Shown here: positions 41,580 through 49,271 of the stretch, one piece after another
Layout of the letters: every line of letters starts with the position of its first letter
How positions within the stretch are numbered: the stretch's first letter is position 1
Assembly (NCBI GenBank): GCA_039933775.1
Contig: JBDTNK010000006.1
Span: 1-58,810, forward strand
Direction: 5' to 3'
From: JBDTNK01 sp039933775
Lineage (GTDB): Bacteria > Chloroflexota > Limnocylindria > QHBO01
DNA length: 58,810 bases
The notes under the pieces: model-generated
The model's input: only the letters and a program-made list of their open reading frames with translations
The model's database searches: none
Told to the model about the DNA's origin: nothing
Made by a program: the position numbers and the translations under genes

Positions 41580-41611
41580 ACGAGGCCCAGGTCACGCGAC
41601 CTGGGCCTCGT
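41580..41611 (+). terminator. terminator of the M6 protease gene
   Basis: Perfect 14-bp stem ACGAGGCCCAGGTC (41580-41593) with 41598-41611, loop ACGC, 20 bases after the stop. Confidence 0.88.
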
Positions 41612-41675
41612 CCGTTGCGGCCTTCGTCCCGCCGGGAAATGGACTGACCCTCTGCTGCGCGGGTAGGATCGCGCC

Positions 41676-42053
41676 ATGCCATCAGTCGAGACGCTCGAAC
41701 AGATCACCAACGCGTTCAACCGGCACGATCTCGACGCGATCATGTCGTTCTTCGCGGAGGATGCGGTCTTCGAGACACCCCGCGGCAGCGAGCCGTGGGG
41801 ACGCAGGTTCATTGGCAAAGCGGCCGTTCGAGAGGGCCTCGCGGCGCGCTTCTCCGGCATCCCCGACGTCCATTACGGCGAGGACGACCACTTCGTGGCG
41901 GGCAACCGCGGTGCATCGGAGTGGACGCTGACCGGGACGACAACCGACGGCGAGACGCTCGAGGTTCGCGGCTGCGACCTGTGGACCTTCCGAGATGGTC
42001 TCGTGTCGCGTAAGGACTCGTACTGGAAGATCCGCGTCCAGCCAAGTCCCTAA
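41676..42053 (+). CDS. SnoaL-like/NTF2-fold protein
   Basis: 125 residues: VETLEQITNAFNRHDLDAIM and FFAEDAVFETPRG are the SnoaL-like opening, followed by GKAAVREGLAARFSGIPDVH and a closing CDLWTFRDGLVSRKDSYWK. This subgroup includes steroid-isomerase- and limonene-epoxide-hydrolase-like folds; the acidic residues in the pocket do not define a reaction. It is 45 bases upstream of the EamA transporter gene, perhaps in one transcript. Confidence 0.88.
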   Translation: MPSVETLEQITNAFNRHDLDAIMSFFAEDAVFETPRGSEPWGRRFIGKAAVREGLAARFSGIPDVHYGEDDHFVAGNRGASEWTLTGTTTDGETLEVRGCDLWTFRDGLVSRKDSYWKIRVQPSP

Positions 42054-42097
42054 GACAGCGAAAAGGCACAGGTCCTCCGCCGTAAGAGACGGCTAGC

Positions 42098-43006
42098 ATG
42101 TCGCGCATGGGCGATGTGGAACGGCCCGACGCGCTGACGCTTGTCGCGTTCGCGACCCTCGTCGTTCTGGCCGGTGGGAACGCCGTGGGTATCAAAATTA
42201 CCGGCGACGAGCTCGATGCCTTCTGGAGCGCCAGCCTGCGTTTTGGCGCGGCGGGCCTCATCTTCGCGGTCCTCATGCTGGCTTGGAGGGTGCCAGTTCC
42301 TCGGGGCCCTGCATTGGTGGGAGCGGTGCTCTACGGATTGCTGGGGTTCGGGGCGGCCTTCGGCATCGCGTTCGTGGCCATCCCGATGACCGGCGCCGGA
42401 GCGGCCCAGGTACTGCTCGGGCTGGTACCGCTCCTCACGCTCATCCTGGCGCCGATCCACGGCTTGGAGAGATTCCAGCCACGCGCCTTCATCGGCTCAC
42501 TGGTGGCGCTCGTCGGCGTCGCGATCCTGGCAGCGGATCGGATCGCCCTCGACATTCCTCGCGAAGGCATCGCGCTGGCCATCGTCGCAGCGCTGCTGCT
42601 GGCCGAGGCGGGCGTCGTCGCCAAGATGACGCCAGGCGCACATCCGATCGCCACGAATGCGGTCGGCATGTTCGCCGGCGTGGGGCTGCTCGTCCCCATC
42701 TCGTTGTTCGCCGGCGAGGATTGGGTCCTTCCACGGCAGGCAGACACGTGGGCCGCGGCCGCCTATCTGGTGCTGGCGGGATCGGTCGTGGTGTTCTGGC
42801 TCTTCATCTTCGCCGTTCGGCGCTGGACCGCGTCGGCCGTCTCGTTCGAGTTCCTTCTCATTCCCCTCGCAACGATCCCGTTCTCGGCAGTGCTCACCGG
42901 GGAGGTCATCACCCCGCTCATGCTGGTCGGCGGCGCGGTGGTGCTATTGGGCGTGTACACCGGCGCCTTCGCGACGATACCGAAGCGCCGTGCGGCGCCA
43001 ACGTGA
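42098..43006 (+). CDS. DMT-superfamily (EamA) transporter
   Basis: 302 residues, ten predicted helices in two EamA repeats. The first includes VVLAGGNAVGIKITGDELDA; the second repeat ends GEVITPLMLVGGAVVLLGVY. EamA proteins export amino acids or other metabolites, and this resembles the RhaT/YdcZ-like majority without a known substrate. Convergent with the gene at 43037. Confidence 0.88.
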   Translation: MSRMGDVERPDALTLVAFATLVVLAGGNAVGIKITGDELDAFWSASLRFGAAGLIFAVLMLAWRVPVPRGPALVGAVLYGLLGFGAAFGIAFVAIPMTGAGAAQVLLGLVPLLTLILAPIHGLERFQPRAFIGSLVALVGVAILAADRIALDIPREGIALAIVAALLLAEAGVVAKMTPGAHPIATNAVGMFAGVGLLVPISLFAGEDWVLPRQADTWAAAAYLVLAGSVVVFWLFIFAVRRWTASAVSFEFLLIPLATIPFSAVLTGEVITPLMLVGGAVVLLGVYTGAFATIPKRRAAPT

Positions 43007-43036
43007 ATCGGCCGGCGGGTCACCGAAGGCCCGCGA

Positions 43037-43558
43037 TTAGAAGAAGACGCCCCAGGAGCGCGCGGTGGCCATGCAGACGATCGCGACGGCCAGGCCGACC
43101 ACGACCCACCGCCCGGCGGCTCGGGACTCCGCTCCCGCCTTCATGAGCTGCGCGCGTTCCTCGTCATTCGGCGGTCGGGCGGCCGCGATCGAGGCGCCCA
43201 GCACCCGTTCGACGATGAGCGTCCGTGGATACACGTAGCTTGCCCCGAGTCCGAGCGTGAGGATCCCGGCGATGCCGCCGATCGTGAAGCCCAAACGGGA
43301 AATATCCCACAGCAGCTCCAACCGGAAGCCGTCGGTCGTCAGCCACAGCAACCAGATCCCGGCGAGGACGGTCGTGATCGCCGCCGCGAGCAGAATCTGC
43401 GAAAACCGTCGGTGATGGATGAGGCCGAACATGAACTTCTGGCCATCTGGCCCCAGGGCCATGGCCGTGGGCTGGACGAAGAAGAAGAAGGTGTAGAAGG
43501 CGCCTGCCCAGAAGATGGCGGCACCGATGTGGATGAGCCGGAGAATCGCCAGGTCCAT
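43037..43558 (-). CDS. four-helix membrane protein (CopD-like)
   Basis: 173 residues: four helices, the first with LRLIHIGAAIFWAGAFYTFF and a second-helix pair IHHRRFSQILLAAAITTVLA. The conserved His residues in helices 1 and 2 and the short loops resemble the CopD/DUF2269-type membrane proteins, some of which bind haem or copper. A basic loop (about 115-145) separates the last helix. Function not assignable. Confidence 0.7.
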   Translation of the reverse strand: MDLAILRLIHIGAAIFWAGAFYTFFFFVQPTAMALGPDGQKFMFGLIHHRRFSQILLAAAITTVLAGIWLLWLTTDGFRLELLWDISRLGFTIGGIAGILTLGLGASYVYPRTLIVERVLGASIAAARPPNDEERAQLMKAGAESRAAGRWVVVGLAVAIVCMATARSWGVFF

Positions 43559-43723
43559 CGGTCTGTGACCTCGTCGCGCGGTGGACGCACAGCTGCCGAG
43601 CGAGCATACGCCTGCTCACCGACCAAGGGAAGGTCCAGCAAACGTGCAGCGACCGCGCGGCCGATGCCGATGCCAAGCCAAGCTCGGTCGATACTTCCGC
43701 AGCGCCAACGGCCGCTGTTCGGC

Positions 43724-44275
43724 TTACGACCGAGGTACCAGCTGCTCCGCGCGCAGCACCCGGTCGCCGAGTTTCAGCCAGCGGTCCGCGGCTCGGTCGA
43801 AGGGCTCGGTCCGAAGCGACAGCATCATCTCGACTTCCGCCGTCGCCCTGCGCGCTCCGTCGGCCAGCTCCGGCGGGTACCCAAATCGAACCCGGTGATC
43901 GGCGAACTCGTCCTCGTCGAGGATCTCGACCGCCCCTTCCCATGTCCGTACGACGTCCAGATCGAGGTCGACCTGGCGGATCCGCCCGGGGAACTTCTCG
44001 CACGGCATACCGATATTCACGTACACCTGCCACCGCGGGTGCGACGCATAGAACTCGGCCTCCCACCAGGCATCCCTTGGCACGAGGCTGACGAAGCCGT
44101 AGGGAATCTGGCGCGCCGGTTCGTGGCCTCTTCGCGCCGCCGCACCGGCGGGAACGACGAACCACGTTCCGTGTGCGTCCTCGCCCAGCCATCTCATCCG
44201 GAACTGCCAATGGAGGCGATTCGGCCACTTGCGGCCATCCCACCGGACATCGCGTGCCGAACGGTCGCTGATCAC
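43724..44275 (-). CDS. DUF402 family protein
   Basis: 183 residues from a GTG whose last bases form the stop of the upstream gene (GTGA overlap). NRLHWQFRMRWLGEDAHGTW starts the DUF402 (FomD-like) fold; WEAEFYASHPRWQVYVNIGM and QVDLDLDVVRTWEG contain the acidic residues, Asp-x-Asp, that coordinate divalent metal in this family. Family members hydrolyse nucleoside phosphates or nucleotide adducts. Translationally coupled to the F420 oxidoreductase gene. Confidence 0.85.
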   Translation of the reverse strand: MISDRSARDVRWDGRKWPNRLHWQFRMRWLGEDAHGTWFVVPAGAAARRGHEPARQIPYGFVSLVPRDAWWEAEFYASHPRWQVYVNIGMPCEKFPGRIRQVDLDLDVVRTWEGAVEILDEDEFADHRVRFGYPPELADGARRATAEVEMMLSLRTEPFDRAADRWLKLGDRVLRAEQLVPRS

Positions 44276-45300
44276 CGCTGAGTGGTGAGCGGGAGGACCT
44301 CTTCGATCAGAACGCGCCGCGACTCGGCGGCCACGCCGGGATCGAGCCCCGGGAAGTGTGCGCGCGCCATGTACGTCCCTTCCTTGCCCAGGACGTCGCG
44401 GTACCGAACCATCTCCTCGGCAACCTGCTCGGGCGTACCAACGTTCATTGGCGCCCTGACGCGCTCCTCGTCTTCGGCTGACATCCGCGGCGGGCGCTGC
44501 GGCCCCCGCGCACCGCGCGCACGCGCCATGTCGGCGTACTTCCAGCTGACGTACCACGCCGATTCGCGGATTCGCTCCCATGCATCGCCGTCACGCCATG
44601 CGAAGGTGGGCCGATACAGGTTCGCGCTGATGCTCGCGGGATCGCGCCCGGCCGCGACGGCCTCCTCGCGTGCCCAGCCCATGCGCCGCTCCAGGCTCTC
44701 GGGACTCGCGGGGCCGGCGAAATAGCCATCGGCCAGGCGGCCAGCACGTCGCACGGCGGGTTCGGCGCCGGCACCGATCCAGATTGGCGGCCCGCCCGGC
44801 TGTGCCGGCTTCGGCGTCACGTTGAGGCCGTCGTACTGGAAGTGACGTCCATCGCCGGTGACGAGGCCGTCCGACCACGCCTGGCGCAGGACCGCGATCG
44901 TCGCCTCGAGGCGCGATCCGCGTTCACGCATCGGTACACCGAAGCCTTCGAACTCCTCCTCGCGCCAGCCGATGCCCAGGCCAAGGATCAGGCGCCCACA
45001 GGAGATCAGGTCCACCGTGGCGGCATCCTCGGCGAGATGCAGTGGGTCGAACATCGGCGCCAGCAGGACGCCCGTGGCCAGGCGAATCCGCGAGGTGCGC
45101 GCCGCGATGGCGGCAAGCACGGGCAGCTGCGATGGCATGTAGCCGTCGTCGACGAAGTGGTGCTCGCTGGTGAAGACCGTGTCGATGCCGCCCGCCTCGA
45201 GCTCGACGGCGACCTCGATCGCCTCGCGGTAGATCTCGACGTCGGATCGTGCGTCGTCAGGATGGTGCTGGGCGGTCAGGTAGCCATAGCCGATGCGCAT
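44272..45300 (-). CDS. LLM-class F420-dependent oxidoreductase
   Basis: 342 residues, luciferase-like barrel: MRIGYGYLTAQHHPD, TVFTSEHHFVDDGYMPSQLP, ATVDLISCGRLILGLGIGWR, and GGPPIWIGAGAEPAVRRAG. The ATG at 45300 is 4 bases after the TetR stop, so TetR, oxidoreductase and DUF402 form one operon. This is the largest F420 cluster in the window, facing a Ddn-like gene across the TetR promoter region. Confidence 0.92.
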   Translation of the reverse strand: MRIGYGYLTAQHHPDDARSDVEIYREAIEVAVELEAGGIDTVFTSEHHFVDDGYMPSQLPVLAAIAARTSRIRLATGVLLAPMFDPLHLAEDAATVDLISCGRLILGLGIGWREEEFEGFGVPMRERGSRLEATIAVLRQAWSDGLVTGDGRHFQYDGLNVTPKPAQPGGPPIWIGAGAEPAVRRAGRLADGYFAGPASPESLERRMGWAREEAVAAGRDPASISANLYRPTFAWRDGDAWERIRESAWYVSWKYADMARARGARGPQRPPRMSAEDEERVRAPMNVGTPEQVAEEMVRYRDVLGKEGTYMARAHFPGLDPGVAAESRRVLIEEVLPLTTQR

Positions 45301-45304
45301 GGGT

Positions 45305-46003
45305 CTAGCCCAGATCGGGTGACGCGTACTTGAGCCGCTCGAGACCGTCGAGCAGCAGGTCCAGGGCGAACTCGAACTCCCACTGGTCGTCGCAGCCGGT
45401 ACCAACCACCGATGCCTCGTCGTGGACGACCTGTTGGACGATCTGCGTGATGTACGGATACTCCGCGGCCATCTGCTTGACCACGAGCGCCTGCATCTCG
45501 TCCCCCGCCGCCACGCCTGGGCTGTCGTCGTACAGCTCTTGGCTGAAGCCAAGGACGCGGCTGCCCAGGGCATGGAAGCCGTGATGCAGCAGGTCGACCG
45601 AGAATCCCCCGCGGCGCAGGATGCCGGCCATCGAGTCCATGTAGCGCATCATCACCGCGCTCGGCTGAGTGCGACTGACGATGACGGCCGATGCCCACGG
45701 GTGGCGCAGCATGGTGCGCCGTGCCGCCAGGATACGGGCGCGCGTCACCTGTTTCCACGGACCGATCTCGGCGGCCGGCTCGATCTCGCCCATGATCACG
45801 TCGACGATGCCGTCGAGGAGGTCCTCCTTGCCCGCGACGTGGTTGTAGAGCGACATCGCCTCGACCCCGAGCTCCTGCCCGAGGCGGCGCATGCTGAGTG
45901 CGTCGATCCCCTCCCGATCGGCCAGATTGACGGCCGCCTCAAGCACCCGCGGACGACTCAGCGGCTCGCGGCGGACTGGGGCTGCTTCGGACTGGGCGGT
46001 CAC
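45305..46003 (-). CDS. TetR-family regulator with TetR-type C-terminal domain
   Basis: 232 residues. The HTH reads LSRPRVLEAAVNLADREGID and MRRLGQELGVEAMSLYNHVA (about 17-62, the SLYNH core shared with Tet repressors). The C-terminal domain matches TetR_C_1, the tetracycline-repressor-like ligand domain (GFHALGSRVLGFSQE). It heads the operon with the oxidoreductase and probably regulates itself and the divergent Ddn gene. The ligand is unknown. Confidence 0.92.
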   Translation of the reverse strand: MTAQSEAAPVRREPLSRPRVLEAAVNLADREGIDALSMRRLGQELGVEAMSLYNHVAGKEDLLDGIVDVIMGEIEPAAEIGPWKQVTRARILAARRTMLRHPWASAVIVSRTQPSAVMMRYMDSMAGILRRGGFSVDLLHHGFHALGSRVLGFSQELYDDSPGVAAGDEMQALVVKQMAAEYPYITQIVQQVVHDEASVVGTGCDDQWEFEFALDLLLDGLERLKYASPDLG

Positions 46004-46037
46004 ACGCTCAACTCTAGCGCGAGCGGTGCCAAAACGC

Positions 46038-46095
46038 TTGACATGCTTACATCGTATGGCATAGGCTTACGACCTAAGTTTACACCGTACGTCAC
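46038..46095. promoter_or_regulatory. divergent promoter/operator region, TetR and Ddn genes
   Basis: AT-rich island in GC-rich DNA. On the plus strand TTGACA (46038-46043) is followed after 17-18 bases by a weak -10. Dyads and repeats are visible: CTTA-CGACC-TAAG (46067-46079) and repeated GCTTAC (46045 and 46065). These are candidate TetR half-sites. Confidence 0.5.
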
Positions 46096-46113
46096 AGAGG
46101 CAGGTCGAGCAGC

Positions 46114-46605
46114 ATGGCAACCCCCTCCGTCAACGCGCCGACGCCCGAGCCGGTCAAGGCCGCGCCGTTTTTCCCGCGCTGGTTCATTCGGTCGGCGTGG
46201 GTCGGCCATCGGGCCCTCTACAACGTCACGCGCGGTCGCGTCGGCCTCAAGCCTGCCACCGAAACGGCGTGGGGCATGATGCGACTCAAGACGATCGGCC
46301 GGCGCAGCGGCAAGGGACGAGTCGCGATCCTTGGCTACTTCGAGGACGGCGAAAACCTGGTCACGCTGGCGATGAACGGCTGGGGCGCGCCGGAGCCCGC
46401 CTGGTGGCTCAACCTCCAGGCGCAGCCTGACACCCTGGTGGAACTGTCCGGGCGGGGATGGCTCCCGGTCCACGGTCGCGCAGCCACCACTGAGGAACGG
46501 CCCCGGCTCTGGTCTCGCTGGGGCGAATACAACGGCGAGAACCTCGAGGCCTGGGCCTCGCGTCGCCCGGGCGAAACGGCGGTCGTTGTCCTCGAGCCGC
46601 GCTGA
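46114..46605 (+). CDS. nitroreductase/deazaflavin-dependent (Ddn-like, DUF385) protein
   Basis: 163 residues. A hydrophobic helix near 20-35 (FPRWFIRSAWVGHRALYN) is followed by the split-barrel core MMRLKTIGRRSGKGRVAILG, then NGWGAPEPAWWLNLQAQPD, the usual F420-binding text. Family members with an N-terminal amphipathic helix attach to membranes. The gene is divergent from the TetR operon, suggesting joint control with its F420 oxidoreductase. Confidence 0.9.
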   Translation: MATPSVNAPTPEPVKAAPFFPRWFIRSAWVGHRALYNVTRGRVGLKPATETAWGMMRLKTIGRRSGKGRVAILGYFEDGENLVTLAMNGWGAPEPAWWLNLQAQPDTLVELSGRGWLPVHGRAATTEERPRLWSRWGEYNGENLEAWASRRPGETAVVVLEPR

Positions 46606-46608
46606 GGC

Positions 46609-47031
46609 TCAGTTGCCGTCAGCCGGCAGGAGCCGGAAGGGCTTGCCGTTCGGGCCGCGCATCGCACGAAAGTGGCGCTGATCGAGCGTGAGCAGATCGC
46701 GCACGCCGTACCGCGTCGCCAGCACGACGAGCGAGGCATCCGCCAAACCGATCTCGAATTTGGCGTGGCGGCCGATGATGCGCTCGGCGGCGGCGATTTC
46801 GTCCGCATTGAAGGACTCGAGGCGGTAGACACCGCGACCGACCTCCGCGAGCATCGCGCGCTCCGCTTCGACACCGACGCGCGTTGCAAGCAGGTAATCG
46901 AGCTCAGCGAGCACGAAGGGTGACAGGACCCACGGCGGCGCCGCATCCTGGAGTGCGGCGAGCGCTGAGCGATGATGACGCTGGCTTGCATCCATCGCCG
47001 CGAGCAAGCCGCTCGTGTCGAGGATGATCAT
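46609..47031 (-). CDS. vapC: PIN-domain ribonuclease, VapC-type toxin
   Basis: 140 residues with PIN carboxylates at Asp5 (MIILDTSGLLAAMD), Glu in LSPFVLAELDYLL, Asp in IGLADASLVVLATR and Asp in LTLDQRHF. It overlaps the RHH antitoxin gene by 4 bases. Divergent from the PIN domain at 26697 in sequence, so probably not a recent duplicate. Confidence 0.92.
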   Translation of the reverse strand: MIILDTSGLLAAMDASQRHHRSALAALQDAAPPWVLSPFVLAELDYLLATRVGVEAERAMLAEVGRGVYRLESFNADEIAAAERIIGRHAKFEIGLADASLVVLATRYGVRDLLTLDQRHFRAMRGPNGKPFRLLPADGN

Positions 47032-47249
47032 CGTTCGCCGAAGCCGTGGAGCAGCTCATCAACCCGCTCCGCGAGGTCGGGCTGTCCGCTCGAGAAGAGA
47101 GGCAGTTTCGGATCGGCGATGCGATGTGTGCCCGTCACAAGCCCGATGCCCTCTCGGATGAGCTCGGCCTCGCTTCGTCCGGTCGACTTGGCCGAACGCC
47201 GCAAGGCACGCTTCAGATCCTCCGACAGATAGACCGTTGTCTTCTCCAT
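47028..47249 (-). CDS. ribbon-helix-helix (CopG/RHH) antitoxin
   Basis: 73 residues. MEKTTVYLSEDLKRALRRSA is the RHH strand and first helix, then GRSEAELIREGIGLVTG. The C-terminal part (about 45-73) is the toxin-binding tail. I choose the ATG at 47249; another at 47258 adds three residues. A perfect TATAAT lies 8 bases ahead of the chosen ATG, so the message is probably leaderless. Confidence 0.88.
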   Translation of the reverse strand: MEKTTVYLSEDLKRALRRSAKSTGRSEAELIREGIGLVTGTHRIADPKLPLFSSGQPDLAERVDELLHGFGER

Positions 47250-47256
47250 GCCACCC

Positions 47257-47290
47257 ATTATACCATATATTGGGTGGTAATCATACCACC
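47257..47290 (-). promoter_or_regulatory. promoter and operator of the RHH/PIN pair
   Basis: TATAAT on the minus strand at 47262-47257. Upstream lies the perfect inverted repeat GGTGGTA-ATCA-TACCACC (47273-47290), over the place of the -35. A further partial TACCA/TGGG repeat lies between. This fits toxin-antitoxin autoregulation. Confidence 0.65.
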
Positions 47291-47391
47291 TGTCCGTACG
47301 GGGAACAGGCGCTCTGCGCCAGGCAGCCTCGCGCGGCGACTCGGGCCATTGCCCGCCGCCGTTCGTTGCATCCCCCGCGTCTCGCTCCGGC

Positions 47392-47407
47392 AGATATCTG
47401 GATATCC
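47392..47407. repeat. dispersed palindrome, degenerate copy (AGATATCTGGATATCC)
   Basis: Differs in two bases from GGATATCCGGATATCC. It sits in the 219-base gap between the RHH promoter and the gene at 47469. Confidence 0.6.
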
Positions 47408-47468
47408 CAGGCCGACCTGAATCTCGGCCATTGTGCTGCGGCCGGGTCCGGACGATACTCCGCGCAGC

Positions 47469-47969
47469 ATGGAGTTGCGGGATCTGCTCCCGGGCGTCAT
47501 CGGCTCATTCGTTGGCGTGATGGGCTGGCTGCTGGTGGGCCTCTACATCCAGCGCCGGCAGTTCATGCGCCAGGCGCGGAATGCGGCCAAGGCCGTGTAC
47601 TTCGAGCTCGACGTCAACCGCACCTCGATCGGCGTGGCGCGCGACCACGGACTCTTCGCCGATCTCGACCGTTCCTCCTTCGAACGCCTGCTGCCGGAGC
47701 TGGCGACGCTGCTTCCGGCGGCCGACCTGCGAACGGTCGTTGACGCGTACATGACGCATGCGGGATATCGGCAGCTCGCCTCGAGGGAGGAGCTGCCGTC
47801 GGAGGTACGTCGCATGGCGCTCGTGACCTTCATGGAGCTGCACGGTCGCGCGTTGGCGAAGCTGCAGGCTTCCGCATTCAGCCGCGCCGAGGCACGAGCC
47901 ATCGGCGCGGAGGCGCAGGCCGCGGCCGATGCCGAGCCACGAGAATCGATGGCGAGGGCAGGATCATGA
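47469..47969 (+). CDS. membrane-anchored helical protein of unknown function
   Basis: 166 residues. One N-terminal helix (LLPGVIGSFVGVMGWLLVGL, about 5-27) then a charged, mostly helical cytoplasmic part with QFMRQARNAAKAVYFELDVN and a long Ala-rich C-terminus. The pattern resembles small bacterial membrane-anchored coiled-coil proteins of unknown role. Its stop overlaps the ATG of the SnoaL-like gene (ATGA), so the two are coupled. Confidence 0.65.
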   Translation: MELRDLLPGVIGSFVGVMGWLLVGLYIQRRQFMRQARNAAKAVYFELDVNRTSIGVARDHGLFADLDRSSFERLLPELATLLPAADLRTVVDAYMTHAGYRQLASREELPSEVRRMALVTFMELHGRALAKLQASAFSRAEARAIGAEAQAAADAEPRESMARAGS

Positions 47970-48415
47970 GCGACCCGGTTCACGAGCGTGTCATGCGCAC
48001 CATGGCGGACGTCATCTCGAACGGCGACTGGGAGCGCTTCGGCGAAGTGTTTCATGACGACGGCATCCTGGAATACCCGCAGTCGCGGGAGGTATTTCGC
48101 GGCCTGGCCAACATCACCGGCCAGTTCGCGAGCTACCCAGAGCTCGGGACCGGAACCGGGACCGGGACCTCGGAGCTCCACGAGATCATCGGCGCCACGA
48201 CCTACGCGATGACGCCTTCGTACACCGTCATCGCCGTCAAGGGCAGCGGCGACCATGGGACCGCCGTGGTCCGTGTCCAATACCCCGATGGCAGCTGGTG
48301 GTGGGTCCTCAACCTGTACGAGCTCGACGGCGAGCGCATCAGGCGCTCACGGGCGTACTTCGCGCCGGACTTCGAGGCACCGGACTGGCGCGCACCGTAC
48401 CGCGAACCGCTCTGA
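47966..48415 (+). CDS. SnoaL-like/NTF2-fold protein
   Basis: 149 residues: VMRTMADVISNGDWERFGEV and FHDDGILEYPQSREVFRGLA open the NTF2 fold, and RRSRAYFAPDFEAPDWRAPY closes it. The string ELGTGTGTGTSELHE comes from a (GGGACC)-like DNA microrepeat near 48147-48171. Translationally coupled to the membrane protein upstream; no reaction predicted. Confidence 0.85.
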   Translation: MSDPVHERVMRTMADVISNGDWERFGEVFHDDGILEYPQSREVFRGLANITGQFASYPELGTGTGTGTSELHEIIGATTYAMTPSYTVIAVKGSGDHGTAVVRVQYPDGSWWWVLNLYELDGERIRRSRAYFAPDFEAPDWRAPYREPL

Positions 48416-48425
48416 CCGCTCACGT

Positions 48426-48454
48426 CGGTGGATAAGTTCGACGGTTATCCACCG
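48426..48454 (+). terminator. hairpin after the SnoaL-like gene
   Basis: CGGTGGATAA (48426-48435) pairs perfectly with TTATCCACCG (48445-48454), loop 9 bases, 10 bases after the stop. The arms are also one mismatch away from DnaA boxes (TTATCCACC) in inverted orientation. Confidence 0.5.
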
Positions 48455-48544
48455 AACCGCCGATCTAGAGTTGCCATCTCCACGCATCGCCCTTGACTCG
48501 GCGACGATCGCGGGCCGCGCGATGCCAGCCTGAGGAGGGGCACG

Positions 48545-48811
48545 ATGAACAAGCGTGAATCTGCCGGAACCCTGCGCGTGACTGCGGGCACGGCCCTCGA
48601 GCCGAAGCACCTTCAGGTTCTCACCGCCGCGCTCGGTGCTTTGAGGCCGCGGCTCGGCTTCGAATGCTCTGGACCGCTGTGCATCTGCACCGGTGATGCG
48701 GATTGCAACGACATGTTCGGCACCTCACTCTGCGGCGACGCGATCTGCTTCGAGGATGCGGTGGGTGGTGTCGTCTGCCTGTGTTTGAGGAACCGGGCCG
48801 CGAACGCCTGA
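48545..48811 (+). CDS. leader plus cysteine-rich small protein (88 aa, 8 Cys)
   Basis: Residues 1-38 are hydrophilic with no signal peptide (MNKRESAGTLRVTAG, then EPKHLQVLTAALGALRPRLG). Residues 39-81 hold eight Cys at 41, 46, 48, 54, 63, 68, 78 and 80: ECSGPLCICTGDADCNDMFG, SLCGDAICF, and VVCLCL. GAGGAGG precedes the ATG, so it is surely translated. The bipartite layout resembles a RiPP precursor or a metal/disulfide-rich domain. I recognise no modification enzyme beside it. The neighbours are an NTF2-like protein and the YCII/ECF pair. Confidence 0.7.
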   Translation: MNKRESAGTLRVTAGTALEPKHLQVLTAALGALRPRLGFECSGPLCICTGDADCNDMFGTSLCGDAICFEDAVGGVVCLCLRNRAANA

Positions 48812-48827
48812 CTACGGGCCCCACCGG

Positions 48828-48859
48828 AAGGGCCGGCGCGGATCGTGCCGCGTCGGCCC
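48828..48859. terminator. bidirectional terminator
   Basis: AGGGCCGGCGCGG (48828-48840) pairs with 48847-48859 with one G-U or mismatch, loop 6 bases, between the cysteine-rich gene and the convergent YCII gene. Confidence 0.75.
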
Positions 48860-48886
48860 TCCCATGACCTGTGTGATGGGCGGAAG

Positions 48887-49204
48887 TCACATGGCGTCGA
48901 AGATCTCCGCGACCTCGACAGATCCACCGGTCGCCAGGTGCGGGCAGCCCTTCGCGAGTTTCGCAGCGCTCTCGAGCGACCCCGCGGACAGGATCGAGTA
49001 GCCGGTCGCCGGGTTCGCGCCGCCGCCATCGGCGACAGAGCCGTCGGTGCTGACGGTCATGGAGTGCGACGTCGGGTTGCCACGGTCGACGGTCGCGGCC
49101 CCGAGGTCGGTGAACCACTGGGTCCAGGCGGCCGTGACGGCTTCGCGCTCGGTGTCGCTCGAGGGTGAGCCGCCACCGTGGTAGACGAGCATGTAGGTTG
49201 CCAT
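48887..49204 (-). CDS. YCII-related (DGPF-like) protein
   Basis: 105 residues: MATYMLVYHGGGSPSSDTER, then WTQWFTDLGAATVDRGNP, ATGYSILSAGSLESAAKLAK and a GGSVEVAEIFDAM end, the alpha-beta barrel of YCII proteins. Genes of this family are often next to ECF sigma factors, as here (divergent, 67 bases apart). AAGGAG precedes the ATG. Role unknown. Confidence 0.88.
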   Translation of the reverse strand: MATYMLVYHGGGSPSSDTEREAVTAAWTQWFTDLGAATVDRGNPTSHSMTVSTDGSVADGGGANPATGYSILSAGSLESAAKLAKGCPHLATGGSVEVAEIFDAM

Positions 49205-49271
49205 CGGGTTACTCCTTCAACGTCCAGATTCCGGATTGGTACTGTCATTGACGGAGGTCCTGCGCCAAACT

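Noticed and set aside
48145..48175. GGGACC-like microrepeat as a possible slipped region
   Set aside because: It stays in frame and simply encodes GTGTGT in the SnoaL-like protein.
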